From Nostoc sp. FACHB-892 (GTDB lineage Bacteria > Cyanobacteriota > Cyanobacteriia > Cyanobacteriales > Nostocaceae), in assembly GCF_014698795.1 (NCBI RefSeq), contig NZ_JACJTR010000001.1, positions 496,001 through 560,000 of the forward strand: 64,000 bases of DNA, written 5' to 3'. The notes beneath the pieces were generated by a model. That model ran no database searches, was not told the origin of the DNA, and worked only from the letters and a program-made list of their open reading frames with translations. This document shows, in pieces, positions 1 to 9,195 of the stretch. Numbering within the stretch: position 1 is the stretch's first letter; every line of letters begins with the position of its first letter. Position numbers and translations under genes: made by a program.

Positions 1-282
1 CCATATACAGGGGTCTGGGGAACCATGAGAAATTAAAATTGGGGTTTGCGGGTATTGTTTTGCTTGTTGGGCAACATAAGTTTCTCGACGAATACTCCCA
101 CCAAGCACAAAGAAAGCATCTACTGGCTGGGAAGAAGCAAAAACTAAGGTTATAGTAGTAAAAATCAGCCAAGCACCCAAAACAAAGTACAATCCACCAG
201 TTAGTTTTTGTAACAGTTGCCACAAATCAGCAAATTTTTTTTTAATAGAAATTAATGATTTGATCGTAAATTTACGTTTCAT
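1..282 (-). CDS. YdcF/DUF218-family membrane protein, N-terminal part only
   Basis: The gene starts with an ATG at 282 and runs off the left edge, so only about 94 residues are visible. The N-terminus is basic (MKRKFTIKSL), followed by one hydrophobic segment around residues 30-52. After it comes DAFFVLGGSIRRETYVAQQA and then PILISHGSPDPC. The pattern 'hhVLGGxxxR' followed by a strand ending in a Gly/Ser turn is typical of the YdcF/SanA/ElyC family (DUF218), membrane-anchored proteins linked to envelope or polysaccharide metabolism in other bacteria. The substrate is unknown. The family call is a moderately sure inference from this short piece. Confidence 0.6.
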   Translation of the reverse strand, partial: MKRKFTIKSLISIKKKFADLWQLLQKLTGGLYFVLGAWLIFTTITLVFASSQPVDAFFVLGGSIRRETYVAQQAKQYPQTPILISHGSPDPCIW

Positions 283-590
283 GACTTAGGTAACAAAACA
301 TGATTTTATCGCTGTCTAAAGTGCTGCATTTCAGTGATCAAAGTGCTATCTTATAAAAGTAATAAAAAAGTACAAACATGACGCTGATCAAAGTGTCACA
401 TATTGAGTATAGCCTTCCGGAGAAGGCTAAGAAACTAAGAAGTCGTTGTTAATAATGCAGTATTTTCAGCATCATTCAACGATAAAAATTATGAACAGAG
501 CATAGCTTAGTTTGGGGTATAAAAACTTAAAAATTTCTGGAAAGCCTGATTGCTAAACTGTCAATAACACAATTATTCCAGCTAATATAC
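283..590. other. Divergent intergenic region
   Basis: AT-rich spacer between the leftward YdcF-type gene and the rightward protease gene. It must hold both promoters. No operator or RNA gene was recognised. Confidence 0.5.
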
Positions 591-1931
591 ATGAACCAAT
601 CTGCGAAAAGTTACTCGCCGCTCCAAGTAGCCTTGATTGGTGGAGCGATCGCCACTACTGCTACAATGTCCGTGTTCGGCCCCGCTTGGACTCGTGCTGT
701 CCGTGCCTCTCTAGCCCTACAAGACAGCCCGAAAGTGATAGTTGACCAAGTTTGGCAACTGGTGAATCATGAATATGTTGATGGCAAATTTAATCAACAA
801 AATTGGCAAGCAACCAGACAAAGCCTGTTGAGCAAAGACTATTCTTCTCGTGAAGAGGCTTATGCTGCCATCCGTGAAGCTTTACAAAAGTTGGGAGATC
901 CTTACACTCGATTCATGGACCCCAAACAGTTTGAAGCTCTCACTAGCCAAACATCTGGGGAAGTCTCTGGTATTGGCATTCGGATGGAAGTGAACGAAAA
1001 AACTCAACGGCTCACTGTTGTAGAAGCCATAGAAAATTCTCCAGCATTGAGAGCTGGGATCAAAGCAGGCGATGAAATTTTGGCAATTGACGGCAAACCC
1101 ACTCTCAAAATGAAAGTGGATGACGCCTCTAAACTAATTCGTGGCAAAGCGGGTACTCCTATCAAACTAAAGCTGGGGCGGAGAGGGGTAAATGCCTTTG
1201 ATTTGAAGCTGACAAGAGCAAATATTGAAGTGCCAACGGTACGTTATACCCTCAAGCAAGAAGGAAATCGCCGCATTGGCTATATCCGTTTGCGGGAATT
1301 TAGCGCCCACGCCGCAGAACAGATGCAACGAGCCATCCGCGATTTAAACACTAAGAAAGTCGATTCTTATGTCTTAGATTTGCGAGGAAATCCTGGTGGG
1401 TTGTTGCAGGCGAGCATTGAGATTGCCCGGATGTGGTACAATGAGGGCGGAATTGTCAAGACAGTAAACCGTGTGGGTGGCACTGACGAAACTAAAGCCA
1501 ATCGCACTGCTCTGACAAATCGTCCTTTGGCAGTCTTAGTCGATGGTAATTCAGCTAGTGCTAGCGAAATCCTTACAGGGGCACTTAAGGATAATAAGCG
1601 TGCGGTAGTCGTAGGTGGACAAACCTTTGGTAAAGCGTTAGTGCAGTCAGTTCATGAGCTTGCAGATGGTTCCGGCTTGGCAGTTACCATTGCCCATTAC
1701 TACACCCCTGCGGGAACGGATATTAACCAGAAAGGCATTGTCCCAGATATCAAGCTAGACTTGACAGAGGCACAAGAGCGACAGTTAGCTTCTAATCCAG
1801 ATTTAATCGGAACTAAGAGTGATCCGCAATATGCTCGGGCGATCGCAATTTTATCCAATAGAAATTTTGCCCAGCCGCCAGCAAATCAGCCCACTCGACC
1901 CATGAGCCGCGCCGATAACCTGAAATTTTAG
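591..1931 (+). CDS. ctpB: Carboxyl-terminal processing protease, S41 family (CtpB-like)
   Basis: A 446-residue serine protease with an N-terminal hydrophobic segment (about 12-30) that is probably a signal or anchor for the thylakoid lumen or periplasm. A PDZ domain follows (about 120-205; GIGIRMEV, AGIKAGDEILAIDGK), then the S41 catalytic core (about 215-400). The Ser/Lys dyad is readable: Ser323 in NSASASEI and Lys348 in GQTFGKALVQ, 25 residues apart as in E. coli Prc and plant CtpA. DLRGNPGG (263-270) is the conserved substrate-cleft motif. Members of this family trim protein C-termini; the paralogue CtpA matures the photosystem II D1 protein. Overall resemblance is to cyanobacterial CtpB rather than CtpA, but I separate paralogues only from memory. 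Confidence 0.88.
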   Translation: MNQSAKSYSPLQVALIGGAIATTATMSVFGPAWTRAVRASLALQDSPKVIVDQVWQLVNHEYVDGKFNQQNWQATRQSLLSKDYSSREEAYAAIREALQKLGDPYTRFMDPKQFEALTSQTSGEVSGIGIRMEVNEKTQRLTVVEAIENSPALRAGIKAGDEILAIDGKPTLKMKVDDASKLIRGKAGTPIKLKLGRRGVNAFDLKLTRANIEVPTVRYTLKQEGNRRIGYIRLREFSAHAAEQMQRAIRDLNTKKVDSYVLDLRGNPGGLLQASIEIARMWYNEGGIVKTVNRVGGTDETKANRTALTNRPLAVLVDGNSASASEILTGALKDNKRAVVVGGQTFGKALVQSVHELADGSGLAVTIAHYYTPAGTDINQKGIVPDIKLDLTEAQERQLASNPDLIGTKSDPQYARAIAILSNRNFAQPPANQPTRPMSRADNLKF

Positions 1932-2079
1932 ATTGACGCAAATGATTTGTTTTCAGGTGTTTATATAGTAGTATTCCCAAATCCAGATTTTTGGAGTTAT
2001 GAAAACTGCATGATATACCGTTCTAGGATTTTGGATTGGGAATACTAACTAGAAATCCCATCTCTAAAATCTCAGATTT

Positions 2080-3069
2080 ATGAATCATCAGCCAGTTGAT
2101 GCAACCACCGACACCAGTTTCTTACCAATGGTGTCGGTGGTTGTTCCTATTTATAACGGTGAGGCGGATTTACCAAAGTTAATCAATTGTCTTTTGTCTC
2201 AAACCTACCCGAAAGACCGGGTAGAGTACTTGTTGGTGGACAATAATAGTAGCGATCGTACTCTCACCATCCTCAAAACATTTGCCGAAAATTACCCGAT
2301 TACAATTCGCCCTTTGAGCGAAAACCAAATTCAAAGCTCCTATGCTGCTCGTAATACTGCGATTCGTGCCGCTACGGGTGAAATTATAGTTTTTACCGAT
2401 GCAGATTGTCGCCCACAACCTCAATGGTTAGACGCATTGATTCAGCCTTTTGTCAACAAAGAAGTGATAATTGTCGCTGGTGAAATTTTGGCACTACCAG
2501 GCACAACTTTGCTAGAACAGCACGCAGATCGTCAAGAAACTTTGTCGCAAAAGCATACCCTTAACCATTCTTTTTGTCCCTATGGTCAAACGGCTAATTT
2601 GGCAATTCGACGCATTGCCTTAGAAAAAGCGGGTTTATTTCGTCCCTATCTTACCACTGGTGGCGATGCCGATATTTGCTGGCGGATTTTGGGGGAAAAC
2701 ATGGGACGTTTGGAATTTGCCCCGAATGCGATCGTTCAGCACCGCCACCGCGCCACACTTAAAGAACTGCAAAGTCAATGGCGGCGTTATGGACGTTCAA
2801 ATCGCTATCTACACGAACTACATGGTGTAGATTTGATGCGAGAGATTACACTTAAAGAATGCGGCTATCGTTTGGCACGTTGGTTATTCAAAGAAATACC
2901 AAGGGATATTAAAAAGGCGTTGGCGCAGCCCGCCGCAGGCATCGCGGGTCAAGCTACCCTTGTAGATTTATTGAATACTCCCATTGGTTTGTTCACAGCT
3001 AGGGCACGTACTGTTGGGCAACGAGACGCCAAGCTGCCAGAGAATGCTAAGAGAATTGATCGACTGTAA
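2080..3069 (+). CDS. Family 2 glycosyltransferase
   Basis: A 329-residue GT-A type glycosyltransferase. The fold opens with VSVVVPIYNGEADLPKLI (18-35), then VDNNSSDRT (53-61) for nucleotide-sugar binding and the DXD-like TDADCRP (106-112) for metal binding. GGDADICWRI later in the domain is the usual acceptor-side acidic motif. No membrane segment is evident. It probably builds an exopolysaccharide or glycolipid; the substrate cannot be read. Near the C-terminus QPAAGIAGQ is encoded by a Nostoc-type small dispersed repeat inserted in frame (listed separately), so that stretch is probably not functionally constrained. Confidence 0.88.
   Translation: MNHQPVDATTDTSFLPMVSVVVPIYNGEADLPKLINCLLSQTYPKDRVEYLLVDNNSSDRTLTILKTFAENYPITIRPLSENQIQSSYAARNTAIRAATGEIIVFTDADCRPQPQWLDALIQPFVNKEVIIVAGEILALPGTTLLEQHADRQETLSQKHTLNHSFCPYGQTANLAIRRIALEKAGLFRPYLTTGGDADICWRILGENMGRLEFAPNAIVQHRHRATLKELQSQWRRYGRSNRYLHELHGVDLMREITLKECGYRLARWLFKEIPRDIKKALAQPAAGIAGQATLVDLLNTPIGLFTARARTVGQRDAKLPENAKRIDRL
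2917..2945. repeat. Small dispersed repeat inside a coding region
   Basis: GC-rich motif containing GCGCAGCCCGCCGCAGGC. Near-identical strings are scattered through Nostoc genomes as small dispersed repeats (recalled, not searched). It keeps the glycosyltransferase frame open and adds Ala/Pro/Gly-rich residues. Confidence 0.6.
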
Positions 3070-3810
3070 CAATATTTGGGGGCTAGCAGTCAATTCTGTA
3101 GGGAGTGTAAAATCCTCCTTAAACTGTAAGTTACTGGCTTAAAAACTTTCGTTGCCTAGCTTCTAGTCCTTCAACATTTATTTTTGCTTGCATTGAAATG
3201 TTACCGTTATGTATTACAATTTATAGCATTTCATGCTACTAATACTCGACCAAGTCAAAAATAACGGGTAAAGGCAAAGGGAGAAAAGAACTTGATTTTC
3301 TTACTATAAAACTCCACCGAATTTCTTTAGTGGACTACTGTAAGAAAAAACGCTTTTGTCAGCCCCAAGGCATTGCCTGAAACCTTTATTTTTGCCTTAA
3401 CATCATAAAAGTGAATATATCTTAAGAAGTATTTAAAAAAAATAGGTACAGCAAGTATACTGTTATAGTAAAATTTAACTTTAATAAACTGAAATTGTAT
3501 TTAATAAAGTAAAAATCTCAGCAAGTAGGGCTTGGTCCAACTTTGTACTTTGGTCATTAATGGACAAGTTTGTGGCACTGAATAGTGTGAAGAGTTTATC
3601 TGAGCGTGGACAAATTTGTTTGCTTTCTCATCATTGATAGATAAATTAGTAAATCAAGAAAATAAGTTTTGCCATATTTATTTACAACGTGTCCGCTCTT
3701 GCAAGTAACCCAATTCTCACTTGCTCAAAAGGGTCTGAACCCTTGAGGAAGGTATGCGGTTTGCTTCTCTTACTCTCTTCATTCACACCTATGTTTCATA
3801 GTTTTGTAAG
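3070..3810. other. Intergenic region, 740 bp
   Basis: AT-rich with no ORF worth calling. The only structure noted is a palindrome (AAGGGT-CTGA-ACCCTT) at 3729-3744, listed separately. Confidence 0.5.
3729..3744. promoter_or_regulatory. Palindrome resembling a HetR half-site pair
   Basis: AAGGGT-CTGA-ACCCTT lies about 75-90 bp before the GGDEF/EAL gene. It shares the GGGTCT...ACCC core of the known HetR site, but has a 4-nt centre instead of 3 and shorter arms, so it may equally be an unrelated operator. Confidence 0.25.
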
Positions 3811-5805
3811 TTGAGCAACATGAACGTGGATGCATTTAGCCAAGAGATAGAAAAATTGTGCTTACAGATACAGGGACTATTACAATGCAATGGAACTAAG
3901 GCAAGCTTACAACAAGACACAATAACACAGGCTTTCGAGGAACTCCACACCGCAATGGAAGAACTATTGACAGCCTCCGAGGAGTTAGAGTTAACACGAG
4001 CGGTAGTAGAGAAAGAGCGCCAGCGTTACCAAGATTTGTTTGAGTTCGCTCCAGATGGTTATTTGGTAACTAATACCGCAGGGATAATCCTAGAGGCTAA
4101 CTATGCTGCGGCAACCTTACTCGGTGTCCACCAAAAACATTTGGTAGGTAAACCATTAATTCTGTTTATTGCTCAACAAGACCGTCGCTGTTTTAGCTTT
4201 CAGATGAACAATTTCCAGGAGCTACTAAACTGGGAAATTAACCTGCAACCACGAGGAGGAGATCCTTTTCCTGCTATAAGTAAGGCATCTGCGGTGTACG
4301 ACTTCCAGGGGAAGCAGGTTGGCTGGCGTTGGCTTCTGTGCAAGATCAGCGACCACAAACAAGCTGAAGAAATGTTGTACCAAGCTTACGATGAGTTAGA
4401 AATACGAGTAGCAGAACGGACAGCGGAGCTGGTACAAGCAAATGAGAAATTGCTAACTGAAATTATAGAGCGTAAACGAGTCGAATCACAACTGCTGCAC
4501 CTTGCGTTTCACGATGCACTAACGGGTCTGCCAAACCGCGCTGCATTTATGAACCGCCTAGGGCGTGCCATTGATTATTCAAAACGACATTCAGATTATC
4601 TATTTGCGGTACTCTTTATTGACCTAGATCGGTTTAAGGTGATCAATGACAGTCTTGGACACTTAAAAGGAGACCAATTTCTGCTTGCTATTGCGGGTAG
4701 GCTAGAACTATGCGTACGCTCCATAGATACAGCTGCACGGCTTGGAGGAGACGAATTTACAATCCTGCTTGAGGGAATCCAAGATGTGGCAGACGCTATC
4801 AAAGTTGTTGAACGGATTCAACAGGAACTAAAGTTACCCTTTGAGCTTGACGGACAAGAAGTGTTTACAACGGCAAGTATTGGCATCGCGTTGAGTTCGA
4901 CAGTAGACTATAAACATCCAGAAGAACTGTTGAGGGATGCTGATACAGCAATGTACCGAGCCAAGTTGCTGGGCAGAGCGCGTTATGAGCTATTCAACTC
5001 AGATATGTATGCTAATACTCTGGCGAAATTGCAGTTAGAGAGCGATTTGCGCCGAGCAATTGAACGCCTTGAGTTTCGAGTTTATTACCAACCAATTGTT
5101 TCGCTTACTAAAGGCTCTATTTTAGGTTTTGAGGCTTTGTTGTACTGGCAGCATCCTGAGCATGGTTTGCTTAATCCAGCAGATTTTATTCCTTTAGCAG
5201 AAGAAACTGGACTAATTTACTCCATTGGCAACTGGGCGTTGTATGAAGCCTGTCGCCAGGTGCAAACTTGGCGAATGTGCCATCATTCCAACTTTATAGA
5301 GAAAATCAGCGTCAATCTCTCCCTCAAGCAATTTTCCCAGCCCGATTTGATTGAGCAGATTCGGCAAATTTTGCGCTCAACTGGTCTGGATGCTAGCACT
5401 CTAGTACTAGAAATTACTGAAAGCGTAATTGTGGAAAATGCCGATAAGGCAACTGCCGTACTCTTACAACTTCGAGAGATGGGCATTGAGTTATCAATTG
5501 ATGACTTTGGTACGGGCTACTCTTCATTAGGTCGTCTTTATAACTTTCCGATTAGTGTGTTGAAGATTGACCGTTCTTTCATCAGCCTGATAGCCAGTAA
5601 TAGTAAAAATTTAGAAATTATTGAGATAGTTATCACATTGGCACACAAACTGGGTATGGATGTGCTAGCCGAAGGAGTAGAGACAAAAGAGCAACTAGCA
5701 CTTTTAAGAAAGTTGAATTGTGAATATGCCCAAGGAAATTTTTTCTCTGTTCCATTAAATAGTTCAGTAGCAGAGGCATTAATTATGACAAATCCCCGGT
5801 GGTAA
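3811..5805 (+). CDS. PAS-GGDEF-EAL cyclic-di-GMP signalling protein
   Basis: A 664-residue soluble protein. Order: coiled-coil N-terminus (about 1-70), PAS sensor (about 72-185; FEFAPDGYLVTNTAG), coiled coil (190-228), GGDEF domain (about 228-395) and EAL domain (about 405-650). The cyclase signature is intact (RLGGDEF, 310-316) with an RxxD inhibitory site five residues upstream (RSID, 303-306). The phosphodiesterase signature is also intact (FEALLYW with Glu441, VNLSLKQF, LEITES, IDDFGTGYSSL, LKIDRSF, AEGVET). Both activities are therefore possible. Translation could start at TTG 3811 or, more conventionally, ATG 3820; neither has a clear ribosome site. No transmembrane segment, so the PAS domain probably senses a cytoplasmic signal. 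Confidence 0.9.
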   Translation: MSNMNVDAFSQEIEKLCLQIQGLLQCNGTKASLQQDTITQAFEELHTAMEELLTASEELELTRAVVEKERQRYQDLFEFAPDGYLVTNTAGIILEANYAAATLLGVHQKHLVGKPLILFIAQQDRRCFSFQMNNFQELLNWEINLQPRGGDPFPAISKASAVYDFQGKQVGWRWLLCKISDHKQAEEMLYQAYDELEIRVAERTAELVQANEKLLTEIIERKRVESQLLHLAFHDALTGLPNRAAFMNRLGRAIDYSKRHSDYLFAVLFIDLDRFKVINDSLGHLKGDQFLLAIAGRLELCVRSIDTAARLGGDEFTILLEGIQDVADAIKVVERIQQELKLPFELDGQEVFTTASIGIALSSTVDYKHPEELLRDADTAMYRAKLLGRARYELFNSDMYANTLAKLQLESDLRRAIERLEFRVYYQPIVSLTKGSILGFEALLYWQHPEHGLLNPADFIPLAEETGLIYSIGNWALYEACRQVQTWRMCHHSNFIEKISVNLSLKQFSQPDLIEQIRQILRSTGLDASTLVLEITESVIVENADKATAVLLQLREMGIELSIDDFGTGYSSLGRLYNFPISVLKIDRSFISLIASNSKNLEIIEIVITLAHKLGMDVLAEGVETKEQLALLRKLNCEYAQGNFFSVPLNSSVAEALIMTNPRW

Positions 5806-5953
5806 AATAGTCTCCGGCTGAAACAAACCCGTTACCGTCGTTATCAGCCATCACCCAACGTTAACAAGCTCTCTCGTTTTTCCTTTACGCCTTTTGTTCA
5901 ATGACTGTCAACTTTCGCTAAATTGGAAAAAGGTAAACTTAAGGGAATTTTAA

Positions 5954-6649
5954 ATGTCAGCACAATTGTTACTGGTGGATGATGAACCAGGGATACGGGA
6001 AGCCGTGAAAGACTATTTGCAAGAGAGCGGTTTCAGCGTTCAAGTCGCCAGTAACGCCCTTGAAGGTTGGGAATGGATGCAAATGAATACACCCGACCTA
6101 GTGATTTCCGATGTCATGATGCCTCAAGTGGACGGCTATCAGTTCCTGAAACAACTGCGAGAAGACCCTCGCTTCCAAACCCTCCCGGTAGTATTTTTAA
6201 CTGCTAAGGGTATGACAGGCGATCGCATCCAAGGCTATCATGCTGGTGTCGATGCCTATCTACCCAAACCCTTCGATCCAGATGAGTTAGTGGCTATAGT
6301 CGAAAATTTGCTAGCCCGCCGTGCTGCTAAGGCTCCAACTACGGGAGATGACGTTGAAACCCCCGATCTTGCTGAACTAGCTAATCAGATTGCCCAAATT
6401 AAGGCATTGTTAACTCAAAAAAATGCCATTTCTCAATCGCCAGCCCCTTTCAAAATTGATTTGACTCCCAGAGAACAAAGTGTTCTAAATCTGGTCGCTG
6501 AAGGGCTGATGAACAAAGAAATCGCCCGTCGCTTGGAAACGAGCGTCCGCAATGTAGAAAAATACGTCAGCCGTTTGTTTAGTAAAACTGGCACCAATAG
6601 CCGTACAGAGTTAGTTCGTTTCGCACTAGAACACGGTCTTGCTAAATAG
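5954..6649 (+). CDS. NarL-type response regulator, Ycf29-like
   Basis: 231 residues. The receiver domain spans about 4-120, with phospho-acceptor Asp53 (VISDVMMP), the acidic pair at 9-11 and Lys105 (LPKPF). A linker follows, then a LuxR-type helix-turn-helix (about 168-231; LTPREQSVLNLVAEGLMNKEIARRL). The signature VRNVEKYVSRLFSKTGTNSRTELVRFAL closely matches the Ycf29/TctD-type regulators of cyanobacteria and red-algal plastids (recalled resemblance). It should be a DNA-binding transcription factor controlled by phosphorylation. No histidine kinase is adjacent, so its partner is unknown. Confidence 0.85.
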   Translation: MSAQLLLVDDEPGIREAVKDYLQESGFSVQVASNALEGWEWMQMNTPDLVISDVMMPQVDGYQFLKQLREDPRFQTLPVVFLTAKGMTGDRIQGYHAGVDAYLPKPFDPDELVAIVENLLARRAAKAPTTGDDVETPDLAELANQIAQIKALLTQKNAISQSPAPFKIDLTPREQSVLNLVAEGLMNKEIARRLETSVRNVEKYVSRLFSKTGTNSRTELVRFALEHGLAK

Positions 6650-6682
6650 GGATTGGGGATTGGGGATTGGGCATGGGAGAAT
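6648..6682. repeat. Heptameric short tandem repeat
   Basis: About three to four units of GGGGATT/GGGCATG right after the response regulator stop codon. This is the STRR type typical of heterocystous cyanobacteria. Confidence 0.65.
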
Positions 6683-7202
6683 ATCCTCCCCTGCTCCCTG
6701 CCCTCCTCTTTGCATCCTCTTCATTAAATCTTTTTTTGATATGGGTAATAGGTAACTGGCTGCTAAACCATGACCTATTACCAGTGATAGATAAAACATA
6801 AGTATTTCAGCAAATCAGGCACTTAGCTAAAGTAAAAAGCTAAAAGTAAATTATTTATTTTCACTTTGGCCTTTTAGGCTTTCATTGAATTCGCGCCTGT
6901 TGTCCAATTCCCCATCTGTAAAGACACAGGGTTTTGCTCTTCCTACAATGTCTTGATAAAAACTCGGTAAAATGCACCCGGCTGAATTTGCTTTCAGATT
7001 CTACCAGTACCCTTTGCTACAAAGTTTTTAATAGAGGAAACTGTTCCTGGGACTTCGTGCTGCTAAATAAGACTTTCACAAACTAGAAATCACAATATTT
7101 TATGAATTCTATTTGCTGGTTAGTTTTTATTGCAACGGGGCTATGGGATCAACATTTGATTTGATACCCAATTCATGTTTTTTCACTACTTAAATTACAC
7201 CT
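6683..7202. other. Intergenic region
   Basis: About 520 bp downstream of both flanking genes (convergent). No gene or clear terminator was recognised. Confidence 0.4.
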
Positions 7203-7487
7203 TTAAGTTTGGGGATTTTCAGCAGCATTACGTAAACGCATCAGCTGACGTCGCATTTGAGGTGAGGCTTTGAACTCTGATACTTCTTGCGCTTTAACGG
7301 AGGCTTGCAACGTCTCTAGAAAGTCGTCAGAACCTTCAGTCAAGGCATCAAGTAATACCTGTAACAGTTGTTCGCGATCACCCAATAGACTCTTTTCCTC
7401 AATCAACCGGAATTTGAGATGGATTTCGCACTCATAAACACCTACTTCGAGATTATTTATCTGGCGTGGTAATGCTTTGGAGTTCAT
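7203..7487 (-). CDS. Small conserved cyanobacterial protein, possibly Npun_R1517 family
   Basis: 94 residues, no membrane segment, mixed charge. The central block HLKFRLIEEKSLLGDREQLLQVLLDALTEG and the end MRRQLMRLRNA look strongly constrained. From memory it resembles a small family of filamentous cyanobacteria named after Npun_R1517 and associated with heterocyst differentiation; I could not verify this. The ATG at 7485-7487 is a reasonable start. It stands alone with a long upstream region (7488-8363), which fits a regulated single gene. Confidence 0.6.
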   Translation of the reverse strand: MNSKALPRQINNLEVGVYECEIHLKFRLIEEKSLLGDREQLLQVLLDALTEGSDDFLETLQASVKAQEVSEFKASPQMRRQLMRLRNAAENPQT

Positions 7488-8363
7488 AGCTATTGAGATT
7501 CCTTTACTTGGTGGTCATGAGGGTAAGGAGGTAGATGCCCAGCAAAATTCTTTATATCTTCTTTGAATCCAAAGTGCTTGAATTAAGAATTTTTCTTCAT
7601 CAATCACTTTTGTATTCCATTTCAGTCTCCTGTGTTTTATTTTCAAGCTAGATTTTGATGTTCTTGTGCCAGATGTAGCTTAATGGTAAGCCATAACCAT
7701 TATTCAGTTTTTAAGATTCTACACAATAAAGTTTCTGTAAGAAGTTGTTCGACCTTTTTAAAGCTTTTTACACCAACTTTATGTTAACGTCAATCACAGT
7801 TGGACTTGTTACTTGAATTTTGGTGTTTATACGTAAGTAAAACCGCTTAATTTTTTTGAGCTTACTAATGCCAGAGGTCGATGTAGCGCTATTCAGTAAT
7901 ATTACTTGATGTGCGTTTTTTTCAACATAAAATTCCGGAGAAATTAATCAGCATAATTATTAAGATAAAGATTTTTGTTACCCATATAAAAATGTACATA
8001 GATTAAATTATTCTCGCCGAGCGCCCCGCCCTACTGCCTTCTATCCTTGATTGAGTACAAAAATCTTAGCTTTAGGTAAGACTGGCACAGCGCTTAGACT
8101 TATTTGTATGCGCCAAATAAAAATACTCCAACCAGTAATTTTTACAGAAAAATAATTAGACTACTGTCAGTACTAGCAACTAAATTTATCTTCAACTCCT
8201 AACAGAAGTAGCAAGTTCATCAGTAGAGGTGATATTTTTACTTATGCCCATTCAATATACCCTTTTGAAATTGCTTTCAAAGCTTGTAGATTGAGAGCAT
8301 TCACGCTTGAATATAGCGTTTACAATAATTTCAGTGTAATCCACCCAAATCTTACACCCTTTT
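7488..8363. other. Long divergent intergenic region, 876 bp
   Basis: Separates the leftward small regulator-like gene from rightward ndhM and must carry both promoters. An imperfect inverted repeat (AATGGT...ACCATT, about 7682-7701) is visible. No NtcA box (GTA-N8-TAC) or HetR palindrome was found. Confidence 0.45.
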
Positions 8364-8723
8364 ATGGCTAACCCGATGCTGCTCAAGTCCACAACCCGGC
8401 ATATCCGCATTTTTGCAGGTGAAATTGACCGGGATGGCGAACTGGTTCCAAGTCAACAGGTCTTAACGTTAGATGTTGACCCAGATAACGAATTTAACTG
8501 GAATGAAGATGCGCTGCAAAAAGTTTATCGAAAATTTGATGAACTAGTAGAAGCATCTAGTGGCGCAGACCTCACAGACTATAACTTGCGCCGTGTTGGG
8601 TCAGACTTAGAACATTATCTGCGATCGCTTCTACAACTTGGCGAAATCAGCTACAATCTTTCTGCCCGTGTTACCAACTACAGCATGGGAGTCCCCCAAG
8701 TTGCAATTGACGACAAACAATAA
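8364..8723 (+). CDS. ndhM: NAD(P)H-quinone oxidoreductase subunit M
   Basis: 119 residues, the normal size for NdhM, an oxygenic-photosynthesis-specific subunit of the NDH-1 complex in the thylakoid membrane. It helps hold the peripheral arm used in respiration, cyclic electron flow and CO2 uptake. Diagnostic stretches are STTRHIRIFAGEI (9-21), LTLDVDPDNEFNW (34-46), LRRVGSDLEHYLRSLLQLGEI and the C-terminal NYSMGVPQV. No transmembrane helix, as expected. It is monocistronic here. Confidence 0.93.
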   Translation: MANPMLLKSTTRHIRIFAGEIDRDGELVPSQQVLTLDVDPDNEFNWNEDALQKVYRKFDELVEASSGADLTDYNLRRVGSDLEHYLRSLLQLGEISYNLSARVTNYSMGVPQVAIDDKQ

Positions 8724-8753
8724 GCTCACGCAATGTCAACTTCATATTTTGAC

Positions 8754-8774
8754 CTCTCTTTTATAAAAAGAGAG
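8754..8774. terminator. Hairpin downstream of ndhM
   Basis: Nine-base arms CTCTCTTTT / AAAAGAGAG with a 3-nt loop, 30 bp after the ndhM stop. No long T-tract follows, so it may be an mRNA 3'-end hairpin rather than a full intrinsic terminator. Confidence 0.4.
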
Positions 8775-8801
8775 CCTCTGAATTCTCCCCCTTCCCCAAA
8801 A

Positions 8802-8942
8802 CTACAGTGTACACACAGTTTCTGATCCCCCCAACCTTCCTTAAAAAAGGGGGCAATAAATCTCAAAGTCACCTTTAGAAAGGGGACTTAGGAGGATCAC
8901 ACGATGTTTTGTATCGTTTGTAGAGATGTGTGTACACCGTAG
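8802..8942. mobile_element. MITE-like element with 16-bp terminal inverted repeats
   Basis: The left end CTACAGTGTACACACA (8802-8817) and the right end TGTGTGTACACCGTAG (8927-8942) are inverted repeats with one mismatch. The 141-bp element encodes nothing. No target duplication is obvious. Confidence 0.6.
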
Positions 8943-8953
8943 CTAGTGCCTCG

Positions 8954-8974
8954 TTCCCAGCCTCTGGCTGGGAA
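8954..8974. repeat. Perfect hairpin repeat
   Basis: Nine-base arms TTCCCAGCC / GGCTGGGAA around a TCT loop, 12 bp beyond the MITE-like element. Similar 'TTCCCAGCCTCTGGCTGGGAA'-type hairpins recur in Nostoc intergenic DNA (recalled). Confidence 0.55.
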
Positions 8975-9195
8975 TGCCCTCTGTAAAGCTTTGCGATTTC
9001 CCCAAAGACGAACCCGGAAACAAAATTACGGCGTTCCAGGACAGTGGGATGAATTGGGGCAAGCAGGGGAAGCAGGGGAGGAATTTTAGAAGTTGCCAAA
9101 TCATCCCGCAACTATGCAATGCCAAAATTACAAAATTTCTAAAGTCACTTTATTCGTCAGGTACTTTTGCCAAAAGTACATTTAAATTATCTTAA

